Below, one piece after another: positions 1-7,499 of a stretch of DNA of 64,000 nt. The stretch is from contig NZ_JAUTAY010000001.1 of the NCBI RefSeq assembly GCF_030818795.1, forward strand, positions 3,410,001 through 3,474,000, in the 5' to 3' direction. A program made the position numbers and the translations under genes. The notes below the pieces were generated by a model, which saw only the letters and a program-made list of their open reading frames with translations, was not told the DNA's origin and ran no database searches. Origin of the DNA: Microbacterium sp. SORGH_AS_0862 (GTDB lineage: Bacteria; Actinomycetota; Actinomycetes; Actinomycetales; Microbacteriaceae). The stretch's first letter is position 1. Each line of letters opens with the position of its first letter.

Positions 1-311
1 AAGGTGGCGACCCCCATGAGCAGGACGGTGAGCACGAGGACGCGCTTGCGACCGAACCGGTCGCCCATGTGCCCGAGCACCAGAGCACCCAGCGGTCGCG
101 CGAGATATCCGACCCCGAACGTGCCGATCGCCAACACGGTCGCGAGGATCGGATCGGAACCGCCGAAGAACACCTTTCCGAACACGAGCGCCGCGGCGGT
201 CCCATAGATGAAGAAGTCGTAGTACTCGAGAGCACTTCCGATCCAGGCGGCCGTTGCCGCCTTTCGGGGGTTGCCTGCCGCGCGGACGGGCGTGTTCGGG
301 TGGGTCGTCAT
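1..311 (-). CDS. MHS-family MFS transporter, N-terminal part (runs off window)
   Basis: About 103 N-terminal residues of a 12-TM major facilitator are visible; the rest lies outside the window. TM1 carries GSALEYYDFFIYGTAAAL (residues 25-42), typical of the metabolite:H+ symporter group (ShiA, ProP, KgtP). The loop after TM2 carries the MFS signature GHMGDRFGRKR (80-90). The ATG at 311-309 has a good AAGGAG site (spacing 6). It is divergent from a TetR regulator and near a shikimate/quinate dehydrogenase paralogue. Uptake of shikimate, quinate or a related acid is therefore a reasonable inference, but the substrate cannot be read from this fragment. Confidence 0.85.
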   Translation of the reverse strand, partial: MTTHPNTPVRAAGNPRKAATAAWIGSALEYYDFFIYGTAAALVFGKVFFGGSDPILATVLAIGTFGVGYLARPLGALVLGHMGDRFGRKRVLVLTVLLMGVAT

Positions 312-349
312 CGACTGCTCCTTGTTCTCCACTTTGAGGACATTTGCGA

Positions 350-363
350 ACGTACTAGTTAGT
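350..363. promoter_or_regulatory. Putative TetR operator, copy 1
   Basis: ACGTACTAGTTAGT is an imperfect palindrome centred on CTAG. It lies 39-52 bases upstream of the transporter start and in the divergent region shared with the TetR gene. It matches the site at 1136-1149 in 12 of 14 positions. Its place and duplication suggest the operator of the adjacent TetR protein. Confidence 0.55.
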
Positions 364-454
364 CCACTGGCATGGTGCACGTTTCGCCTCTCCCTGTCAA
401 TCCCGCCCGCCATGGCCCGAGGGGCCCGGCGAACGCCTGCACTACGCTGACGTC

Positions 455-1105
455 GTGACCACAAAGCCGACACGCGATGCCGAGCGCACGCGCATGGAGT
501 TGTTGGCCGTGGCGACGGAGGTGTTCGCGGCCGAGGGCTTCTCGGGCGCTCGCGTCGACGTCATCGCCGAACGCACCCGCACGACGAAGCGGATGATCTA
601 CTACTACTTCGGCGGCAAGGAGGGGCTCTACCGTGCGGTTCTCGAGGAGGCGTACCGCGGCATCCGCGACGCAGAGCAGACGCTCGACGTCGACGAAGAG
701 GACCCCCTGCATGCGATACGTCGACTCGCCGAACTGACGTTCGATCACCACGTGGGTCACCAGGACTTCATCCGCCTCGTCGCCGTCGAGAACATCCACC
801 GGGGCGAGCACATCACGCAGTTGCCCGCACTTCGCGAACTCTCGCAGCCGGCGGTCGACGTTCTCGAGCGCGTTCTCGAGCGCGGACGTGCGGCCGAGGT
901 CTTCCGCGACGACGTCGATGCCCTGCAGGTGCACCTCATGATCAGCTCCTACTGCGTCTTCCAGATCGCCAACCGCCACACGTTCGGCTACCTCTTCGGC
1001 CTCGACTTCGAGGATCCACGACAGAGAGCACGCATGCGCGCCACCCTGGGCGACATCGTCGTCGGCTGGCTGACCGACGGTCCGGAACGGGTGCCACGCG
1101 GTTGA
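455..1105 (+). CDS. TetR/AcrR family transcriptional regulator
   Basis: A 216-aa one-component regulator. The N-terminal TetR helix-turn-helix spans about residues 30-53 and ends in the typical IYYYFGGKEGLYRAVLEEA stretch. The rest is an all-helical ligand/dimer domain of usual length. The start is a GTG without a Shine-Dalgarno; TACGCT lies 6 bases before it, so the transcript may be leaderless. The gene sits between a divergent transporter and a co-directional shikimate/quinate dehydrogenase gene. Similar palindromes occur on both sides (350-363 and 1134-1151). I infer a local repressor whose ligand may be the transported or oxidised substrate; the ligand is unknown. Confidence 0.88.
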   Translation: MTTKPTRDAERTRMELLAVATEVFAAEGFSGARVDVIAERTRTTKRMIYYYFGGKEGLYRAVLEEAYRGIRDAEQTLDVDEEDPLHAIRRLAELTFDHHVGHQDFIRLVAVENIHRGEHITQLPALRELSQPAVDVLERVLERGRAAEVFRDDVDALQVHLMISSYCVFQIANRHTFGYLFGLDFEDPRQRARMRATLGDIVVGWLTDGPERVPRG

Positions 1106-1133
1106 CAGGAGCCCCGCATCCTGATTCACTTCC

Positions 1134-1151
1134 GTACGTACCAGTTCGTAC
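1134..1151. promoter_or_regulatory. Putative TetR operator, copy 2
   Basis: GTACGTACCAGTTCGTAC is a near-palindrome (7 of 9 arm positions). It starts 28 bases after the TetR stop and ends 20 bases before the ATG of the downstream dehydrogenase gene. Its core at 1136-1149 matches the upstream site (12 of 14). The arrangement fits repression of both the transporter and the dehydrogenase by the TetR protein. Confidence 0.6.
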
Positions 1152-1170
1152 ATTGAATGCGAGGACATGG

Positions 1171-2072
1171 ATGTCAACGCCGCGAGCATTTCTCGTCGGA
1201 CTGATCGGCTCGGGCATCGGTCCGTCGCTCACACGAGTCTGCACATGACAGAGGCCGCGCGTCACGGCCTGTCCTACGTCTACCGTCGGATCGATCTCGG
1301 TGAACTGAGCCTTCAGCCCGACGAGATCGGCGAAATCCTCACCTGGGCCGAGCGGCTGGGCTACGACGCGGTGAACGTGACACATCCCTGCAAACAGGGC
1401 GTCATCCCCCACCTCGACGAGCTCTCGCCGCAGGCCGCGGGCTTGGGAGCCGTCAACACCGTGCTCCTTCGTGACGGGCGCCGAATCGGACACAACACCG
1501 ACACCTCGGGATTCGAGTCCGCATTCCGCGAGCAGATGGGTGACGAAGAGCCCGGCGCGGTCGCGCTGCTCGGCGCCGGGGGCGCCGGTTCTGCCGTCGC
1601 CGACGCGCTCCTGCGGCTCGGGGCCCGACGCCTCGACATCATCGACGTCGATCGCTCCCGCGCCGAGCGCCTCGCCGGTGAACTGGCCCGACGCCACGGC
1701 GTCCCGGTGAGCGCCCGCAGCGCCGACGGGATCGCGGATGTGCTCGCCGAAGCCGACGGTCTCGCGCACTGCACGCCCACCGGGATGCGAGAGCATCCGG
1801 GCCTCCCGGTCTCGGCCGACTTCCTGCGTCCGGACCTCTGGGTCGCTGACATCGTCTATCGGCCGCTCGAGACTCAACTGCTCCGTGTCGCGCGCGAGCG
1901 TGGCTGCCGCACGGTCTCGGGCGGCGGCATGGCCGTCCACCAGGCGGCCGACGCCTTCGAGCTGATCACCGGCATCCGCCCGGATCCGGCCCGCATGGGC
2001 AGGGACTTCGCCCGACTGATCGAAGCGACCGGCGAGGCGCCGAGTCGCCCGCTTCAGCCCGCGACTTCCTGA
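1171..2072 (+). pseudogene. Shikimate/quinate dehydrogenase paralogue, frameshifted near N-terminus
   Basis: From about 1245 onward the frame encodes a good AroE/QsuD-type protein: HMTEAARHGLSYVYRRIDL, the substrate motif NVTHPCKQ, NTVLLRDGRRIGHNTDTSGF and a Rossmann loop GAGGAGSA. The family N-terminus MSTPRAFLVGLIGSGIGPSLT is encoded from the ATG at 1171, but in another frame that stops at 1246-1248. Adding one C near 1236 would join them as SLTPSLHMTEA, as expected for the family. An ATG at 1167 in the downstream frame gives an unrelated N-terminus. An Asp after the second beta strand (DIIDVDRS) suggests NAD, unlike the NADP-type aroE at 4885, so the role is probably catabolic. The 3' end overlaps aroB by 19 bases. 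Confidence 0.8.
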
Positions 2073-3136
2073 TAGGCCGCGAACAGCAGCGACTCGTCTG
2101 GTGCCTGCAGAACCGTCGGGCGAGCGATGTCATCCAACACGATGAACCTCAGCATCCCGCCGCGCGACTTCTTGTCTCGCTGCATGGTCGCCAGCAGCTG
2201 CGGCCAGGCGCCGGCGCGATAGCTTGTGGGCAGCCCGAGCGACTCGAGGATCTCGCGATGGCGCGCCGCAGCCCCGTCCGACAGTCGCCCTGCCAGGCGC
2301 GAGAGCTCGGCGGCGTACACCATGCCGATGGAGATGGCGGCGCCATGGCGCCACCGGTAGCGCTCGGCGTGCTCGATCGCGTGGCCGAGCGTATGACCGT
2401 AGTTGAGGATCTCCCGCAGCCCCGCCTCGCGGAAGTCCTCGCCCACCACGCGCGCCTTCATGTCGATCGCGAGCTCGAGGCAGCGGCGGAAGGATGCCGA
2501 TGACGGGTCGACGATCGCTTGCGGCTCAGCCTCGATCCGATCGAGGATCTCCGGTGCCCAGATGAAACCCGCCTTCACGACCTCGGCGAAGCCGGCGGTC
2601 GCCTCGTTCTGGGACAGACCGTCCAGCATCGACAGGTCGCAGACGACGGCCTGCGGCGCCCAGAAGGCGCCGACGAGGTTCTTGCCCTCTGCCGTGTTGA
2701 TGCCCGTCTTCCCGCCGACAGCTGCATCCACCATGCCGAGGACGGTCGTCGGAACCTGAACGACCTGGATGCCACGCAGCCAGGTGGCGGCGACGAAGCC
2801 CGCCAGATCTGTCACCGCTCCCCCGCCGAACCCGACCACCGCATCCGTCCGCGTGAAGTCCGCTTGGCCCATGACCTGCCAGCAGAACGCGGCCACCTCG
2901 ACGCGCTTGCCCTGCTCCGCGTCGGGGATCTCAGCCAGGAGCACCTCGCGCCCCCCGTCGGCCATGATTCGTTCACGCAGGGAGGCTGCTGCCGCGGCCA
3001 GTGTCGGCGGGTGGACCACGAGAACCTTGCGGACCGACGCCGCGAGAGACTCCCCCACCCGATCCAGGATGTCGCGCCCGAGATGGATCGTGTACCCGTT
3101 GTCACCGGCGACGGTGATCTCGGTCGTCTCGGTCAT
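2054..3136 (-). CDS. aroB: 3-dehydroquinate synthase
   Basis: A 360-aa AroB converting DAHP to 3-dehydroquinate, step 2 of the shikimate pathway, cytosolic and NAD/metal dependent. Visible hallmarks are the nucleotide-binding GFGGGAVTDLAGFVAATWLRG, the lysine-rich loop VGGKTGINTAEGKNLVGAF and the metal site region NYGHTLGHAIEH. I chose the ATG at 3136 ([11 protein letters not shown]), which has a GAAGGGA site and overlaps the aroK stop by 4 bases (ATGA), over an in-frame start 33 bases upstream. It is the last gene of the aroE-aroC-aroK-aroB run. In relatives aroB is often followed by aroQ, efp and nusB; here it faces the frameshifted dehydrogenase instead. Confidence 0.97.
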   Translation of the reverse strand: MTETTEITVAGDNGYTIHLGRDILDRVGESLAASVRKVLVVHPPTLAAAAASLRERIMADGGREVLLAEIPDAEQGKRVEVAAFCWQVMGQADFTRTDAVVGFGGGAVTDLAGFVAATWLRGIQVVQVPTTVLGMVDAAVGGKTGINTAEGKNLVGAFWAPQAVVCDLSMLDGLSQNEATAGFAEVVKAGFIWAPEILDRIEAEPQAIVDPSSASFRRCLELAIDMKARVVGEDFREAGLREILNYGHTLGHAIEHAERYRWRHGAAISIGMVYAAELSRLAGRLSDGAAARHREILESLGLPTSYRAGAWPQLLATMQRDKKSRGGMLRFIVLDDIARPTVLQAPDESLLFAAYQEVAG

Positions 3137-3669
3137 GAGTGTCCCTTCGGTGCGGCTGTGCGCGCCCACGCCACGATCTGGTCGGCGACGTCGGAAAGTG
3201 GTCCGTGCGAGGTGTCGAAGGTCGCGTCGGCGACGTCTGTGTACAGCGGCATCCGCTCCTCGAGGATGCAGTGCCAGCGCGCGACGGGATCCTCGCCCTC
3301 GGCGGCGAGCAGCGGACGGTGCCCACCCCCGATCCGGCCGGCGACGATCGCCGGCGAGACCGTCAGGAGGGCGACGCGGTGGGCTCGCAGATCGGCCCGC
3401 GTGTCGGGATGGAGGACGGAGCCGCCGCCCAGCGAGACGACGCCGCCCTGAGCCAAAGACTGCGTGACGGCCTCACGTTCGAGCTCGCGGAAGTGCGCCT
3501 CGCCGCGCGTGGAGAAGATGTCGGCGATCGGACCGTGCGATCGGACGACGATCGCGTCGGTATCGACGAAACCGAGCTCCAGGATCTTGGCGACCCGCTT
3601 GCCGATGCTGGTCTTTCCCGCACCCATGGGTCCGACGAGCACGATCGCCGAGGCGGCGGGCCCTGTCAT
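3133..3669 (-). CDS. aroK: Shikimate kinase
   Basis: A 178-aa ATP-dependent kinase making shikimate 3-phosphate. It has the Walker A loop [12 protein letters not shown] (about 13-24), the substrate-binding DTDAIV and FRELEREAV stretches, and the shikimate loop [10 protein letters not shown] with its glycine triplet. The length is normal for the family. It is coupled on both sides by 4-base ATGA overlaps, to aroC upstream and aroB downstream, so the three are almost certainly co-translated. Confidence 0.97.
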   Translation of the reverse strand: MTGPAASAIVLVGPMGAGKTSIGKRVAKILELGFVDTDAIVVRSHGPIADIFSTRGEAHFRELEREAVTQSLAQGGVVSLGGGSVLHPDTRADLRAHRVALLTVSPAIVAGRIGGGHRPLLAAEGEDPVARWHCILEERMPLYTDVADATFDTSHGPLSDVADQIVAWARTAAPKGHS

Positions 3670-4880
3670 CGATCGAGATCGGGATCGCTGGCGTCCGCCG
3701 TGCGCAAGGTGTCCGGGATCGCCGCCAGGTAGGACTGCAGATTGCGGCGGGTCTCGACGATGTTGTCACCGCCGAACTTCTCGAGCACGACGTCGGCGAG
3801 GACGATGGCGACCATGGCCTCCGCGACGACACCGGCGGCGGGGACTGCGCAGACGTCCGAACGCTGGTGGTGCGCCGAGGCGGTCTCGCCCGTGGCGACG
3901 TCGATGGTCCGCAGCGCGTGCGGGACGGTCGCGATCGGCTTCATTCCGGCTCGCACCCGCAACACGGTCCCGGTGGACATGCCACCCTCGGTGCCGCCGG
4001 CGCGGTCGGTGCCGCGCGTGATCCCGCCGTCGGTCGCGAACAACTCGTCGTGTGCCGCAGAGCCGCGCCGACGGGTCGTCTCGAAGCCGTCGCCGACCTC
4101 CACACCCTTGATCGCCTGGATGCTCATGAGCGCCTGCGCCAGCTTGGCGTCGAGACGGCGGTCCCACTGCACGTGTGATCCCAGCCCCGGCGGCATGCCG
4201 TACGCCAGCACCTCGACGATGCCGCCCAGGGTGTCGCCGTCCTTCTTCGCGGCGTCGACCTCGGCCACCATCGCCGCGGACGTCGTCGCGTCGAAGCAGC
4301 GCAGCGGATCCGCATCCAGTGCGTCGACGTCGTCCGGGGTCGGAAGCGCCGCGCCCTCGGGGACGCGCACCGGGCCGATGGAGAGCGTGTGGCTCACGAG
4401 GCGGATTCCGAGCTCGCCGAGGAACGAGCGCGCGATGGCGCCCAGGGCGACGCGCGCGGCGGTCTCGCGGGCGCTCGCGCGCTCGAGGATGGGACGGGCC
4501 TCGTCGAACCCGTACTTCTGCATCCCGACGAGATCGGCGTGTCCGGGCCGAGGACGCGTGAGCGCTGCCCCGCGACCGCGCGAGCGCTCCGTGAGCTCCA
4601 CTGGATCGGGGCTCATGACCTCGACCCACTTCGGCCACTCCGTGTTGCCCACGCGCAGCGCGATCGGGCTGCCGATGGAGTACCCGTGCACCACGCCCGA
4701 GGAGATCGAGAGTTCGTCCTCCTCGAACTTCATCCGTGAGCCGCGGCCGTAGCCCAGCTTGCGTCGGGCGAGGTCGGCTTGGATCGCGTCACGGGCGACG
4801 GGCACGCCGGCAGGCAGGCCCTCCATGATGGCGACGAGTTCGGGGCCGTGCGATTCGCCGGCCGTGAGCACGCGGAGCAT
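3666..4880 (-). CDS. aroC: Chorismate synthase
   Basis: A 404-aa FMN-dependent enzyme turning EPSP into chorismate, the last shared step to aromatic amino acids. The start is the ATG at 4880 ([16 protein letters not shown]), which carries the N-terminal chorismate synthase signature; a longer in-frame extension to 5192 is antisense overlap with aroE and is not used. Other signatures are [17 protein letters not shown] and the conserved [12 protein letters not shown] region near residue 340. It follows aroE by only 4 bases and overlaps aroK by 4, in a tight aro operon. Confidence 0.97.
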   Translation of the reverse strand: MLRVLTAGESHGPELVAIMEGLPAGVPVARDAIQADLARRKLGYGRGSRMKFEEDELSISSGVVHGYSIGSPIALRVGNTEWPKWVEVMSPDPVELTERSRGRGAALTRPRPGHADLVGMQKYGFDEARPILERASARETAARVALGAIARSFLGELGIRLVSHTLSIGPVRVPEGAALPTPDDVDALDADPLRCFDATTSAAMVAEVDAAKKDGDTLGGIVEVLAYGMPPGLGSHVQWDRRLDAKLAQALMSIQAIKGVEVGDGFETTRRRGSAAHDELFATDGGITRGTDRAGGTEGGMSTGTVLRVRAGMKPIATVPHALRTIDVATGETASAHHQRSDVCAVPAAGVVAEAMVAIVLADVVLEKFGGDNIVETRRNLQSYLAAIPDTLRTADASDPDLDR

Positions 4881-4884
4881 TCGT

Positions 4885-5718
4885 CTATTCTCCCACGAGC
4901 GCCCGGCGCATTGCGGCCAGTACCCGCGCTTCGTCATCGAGCGCCTGGTCCTGCGCTCCGCCCACGAACACGCGCACCTGTCGGAGCGCCTGATGCAGGA
5001 GCATCGGCAGCCCGGACACCGCGGTGAGACCGCGTTCGACCCATGCCGCCGACAGGGATGTCGGCCAGGTTCCGTAGACGACATCCATGAGGGTGCCGCC
5101 CGCATCCGCCAGCGACGCCACGATGTCGGGGGCCAAGGAGGCGTCTCCCGGGAGCGTCGACACGGTGACGTCGACGGCGCCATGCCGGCCATCCAGAGAG
5201 CGAGCAGTACTGTGCAGCCTCAGCTCTGCGCCCCGGGCCACGAGATCCTTCGCGGCTTCCCGCCGGCGAGCCACGACCTCCACGGAACCGACGCCCATCT
5301 CCGACAACGCGACCAGCGCCGATGTGGCGGTGGCGCCGGCCCCCAGGATGCGCGCCGAAGAAGCCTCCGCGACACCCGCCTCGCCGAGCGCGGCAACGAT
5401 GCCCCCGACGTCCGTGTTGTACCCGCGCGGCCCCCGCGGGTCGAGCAGCAGCGTGTTGACGGCTCCTGTCGCGCGCGCCCTCCCGTCGACCTCGACGGCC
5501 GCGCGGAAGCCCGCAGATTTGAGGGGCATGGTGAGCGACAGCCCTCGCCAGGACGCGTCCAGCGACGAGAGCTCGGCGCCGAACCCCGCTTCATCGACAC
5601 GCCGTCTGTCGTACGTCCACTCCGCACCGAGCACCTCGTAGGCGGCTGCGTGCAGCAGCGGCGAACGGCTGTGGGAGATGGGATCACCCCACACGGCGAG
5701 GCGCGTGCCGGTCAACAT
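4885..5718 (-). CDS. aroE: Shikimate dehydrogenase (biosynthetic)
   Basis: A 277-aa AroE reducing 3-dehydroshikimate to shikimate. Seen in order are the substrate site [14 protein letters not shown] (10-23), SLTMPLK with the catalytic lysine (about 62-68), GAVNTLL and YNTDVGG (catalytic Asp), then the Rossmann loop GAGATATSA followed by VVARRREAA. The arginines after the second strand fit NADP. The start is the ATG at 5718, overlapping the mltG stop by 7 bases. This is the housekeeping copy; the paralogue at 1171-2072 has a different substrate motif and NAD-type residues. Confidence 0.95.
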   Translation of the reverse strand: MLTGTRLAVWGDPISHSRSPLLHAAAYEVLGAEWTYDRRRVDEAGFGAELSSLDASWRGLSLTMPLKSAGFRAAVEVDGRARATGAVNTLLLDPRGPRGYNTDVGGIVAALGEAGVAEASSARILGAGATATSALVALSEMGVGSVEVVARRREAAKDLVARGAELRLHSTARSLDGRHGAVDVTVSTLPGDASLAPDIVASLADAGGTLMDVVYGTWPTSLSAAWVERGLTAVSGLPMLLHQALRQVRVFVGGAQDQALDDEARVLAAMRRALVGE

Positions 5719-7025
5719 CCAGAATCCGGGTGCTCGCTGCACCACTGCTGGAACTGCTTGACGTACTTCTGGTGCTCCGCATAGGTCGTCGTGAACACCG
5801 TCTCCCCGGTGTCCAGGTTCACGGTCACGAAGTACAGCCATGGGCCGTCCGCGGGATGCATCGCGGCATCGATCGCCACATCACCCGGGTTCGAGATCGG
5901 CCCCACCGGCAAACCGGGATGGACGTAGGTGTTCCATGGATTGTCGTCGCGCTGCGCCTGTTCCGAGGTGCTCACCGAGCCGGCATGGAGCTCGCCGTAT
6001 CCGTACTGCGCGGTCGAGTCCATCTGCAGCAGACCGAATGTCTCCTGGTTGGAGGGGTCGAGTCGGTTGAGGATGACGCGCGACACCTTCTGCATGTCCG
6101 CCTCGTATCGCGCCTCGCGCTGGATGATCGATGCGATCGTCAGGATGCGTTCTCGCTGATCGGCAGGGACCCCCGCCGCATCGAGCGACTGGACGGTGCG
6201 GTCCACCATCATCTGGATGATCGATGTCGCACCGGTGCCGGGCTCGATCGTGTACGTCGCGGGGAAGAGCCAGCCCTCCAGGCTCGACGCCGAGACGCCA
6301 TAGGCGGAGGGGTCCGCAACAGCGGCGGTCAACTCGTCGAGCGGGACGCTCGCGCCGTCGGCGATCCGCTGCAGCGCCACATCCACCGTCAGCCCCTCGG
6401 GGAGCACGACGCGACCCTCCAGCCGGTTGGCGGGATCCCCGAGCGCCTCCAGTGCCGCCGCCGATGTCATCTCCTGCTGCAGCTTGTACGTTCCGGGCTG
6501 GAAGGTGAAGGCGACGTTGTTGTCGATCATGTAGCTGTACAGCGAGTTCGCCGTGCGTGTCACGCCTGCATCGAACATCTTCTGGGACACCTGGGGACCG
6601 GCGTCGCCGCTGACGACCGTGATCGTCGCCTCGCCGTGCGCTTGTCCGGCCTCGAACTCGGTCGGCTCCTCCCATCCCAGCACCGCGCGGATCTTGTCCT
6701 CGTACGTGTTCCACACCCAGAGGCCGCCCGCGGCGACGCCGCCGAGGAGCACCAGCACGATCGCCAGAGCGATCCACCCTCCCTTGCGGCGGCGGCGCTT
6801 GTCCGGTGGGGGCGGGGGCGCGCCCAGAACGTCCGTCGTCGCGTCACCCGTGAAGAGATCGTCCAACGAGGGACGCGAAGGGGTGGTGGGCGCGGGCTCC
6901 GCCGGTGCGCGGAAGATCTGCTCGGCGGCCGCGGGCGTCGGTGTGGGAGCCGAGGCGGGCTGAGGCGCGCTGGCGCGCTCGGCGGCCTCGCGCGCTTCGC
7001 GGCGGGAGGAGGGAGTGTCGGACAT
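5712..7025 (-). CDS. mltG: Endolytic transglycosylase MltG
   Basis: A 437-aa membrane-anchored murein lytic transglycosylase, thought to end nascent glycan strands. The N-terminus is a Pro/Ala-rich cytosolic tail (1-75), then a basic stretch (DKRRRRKGG) and one TM segment (about 83-105). The YceG domain follows, with the catalytic Glu in IASIIQREARYEADM and the conserved LQMDSTAQYGYG and GLPVGPISNPG motifs. The ATG at 7025 has a CAGGAG site 8 bases upstream. There is no stop codon between ruvX and this start, so the two genes read as one 595-codon frame (see findings). Downstream it overlaps aroE. Confidence 0.93.
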   Translation of the reverse strand: MSDTPSSRREAREAAERASAPQPASAPTPTPAAAEQIFRAPAEPAPTTPSRPSLDDLFTGDATTDVLGAPPPPPDKRRRRKGGWIALAIVLVLLGGVAAGGLWVWNTYEDKIRAVLGWEEPTEFEAGQAHGEATITVVSGDAGPQVSQKMFDAGVTRTANSLYSYMIDNNVAFTFQPGTYKLQQEMTSAAALEALGDPANRLEGRVVLPEGLTVDVALQRIADGASVPLDELTAAVADPSAYGVSASSLEGWLFPATYTIEPGTGATSIIQMMVDRTVQSLDAAGVPADQRERILTIASIIQREARYEADMQKVSRVILNRLDPSNQETFGLLQMDSTAQYGYGELHAGSVSTSEQAQRDDNPWNTYVHPGLPVGPISNPGDVAIDAAMHPADGPWLYFVTVNLDTGETVFTTTYAEHQKYVKQFQQWCSEHPDSGC

Positions 7026-7499
7026 CAGTCGGTCTCCTGGTCCGGGGTCGACGGGAGTGCCGGGCGCCCGCCCTGTCTGCTTCTCGACATCGAGGGCGTT
7101 CTGCAACAGGATCACGGCGGCGACCTGGTCCACTATCCCACGCGAAGAGCGCTGGGAACGTCCTGAACGCCGGAGCGCCGCGTGGGCCGAGACTGTGCTC
7201 AATCGCTCGTCAACCAGCCGCACGGGCAGAGATCCGTCCGCGGCGAGGACGCGCGCGAACTCGCGGGCGTCCTGCGTCGAGGCGGTCTCGTTGCCGTTCA
7301 GGCTGATCGGAAGCCCGACGTACAGCGCGGTCGCGTTCTCCTCCCGGGCGATGGCGAGTACGCGTTGCGGTGCGTCGTCCGCGCGCGCAACCGTCTCCAC
7401 CGGCGTCGCGAGCATCCCGTCGGGATCGCACCGGGCCACGCCGACCCGCGCCTTCCCCACATCGATGCCGAGCCGGACGCCCCTGCGGAAGTCGCTCAC
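7025..7499 (-). CDS. ruvX: RuvX/YqgF family Holliday junction resolvase-like nuclease (no own stop in this sequence)
   Basis: About 158 residues of an RNase H-fold YqgF protein, implicated in pre-16S rRNA processing and possibly recombination. It has GIDVGKARVGVA with the first catalytic Asp (11-22), YVGLPISLNG, VRLVDERLST with the Glu, and GIVDQVAAVILLQ with the last Asp. The GTG at 7499 overlaps the alaS stop (GTGA). As read, the frame runs straight into mltG. Removing one C from the C4 run at 7044-7047 would give a C-terminus VDPDQETD followed by a TGATG stop/start overlap with mltG. I prefer that reading, which ends ruvX at 7025. Confidence 0.88.

Noticed and set aside
4880..5192. Extended N-terminus for chorismate synthase
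   Set aside because: The conserved family start [12 protein letters not shown] is at 4880; the extension is out-of-frame aroE sequence.
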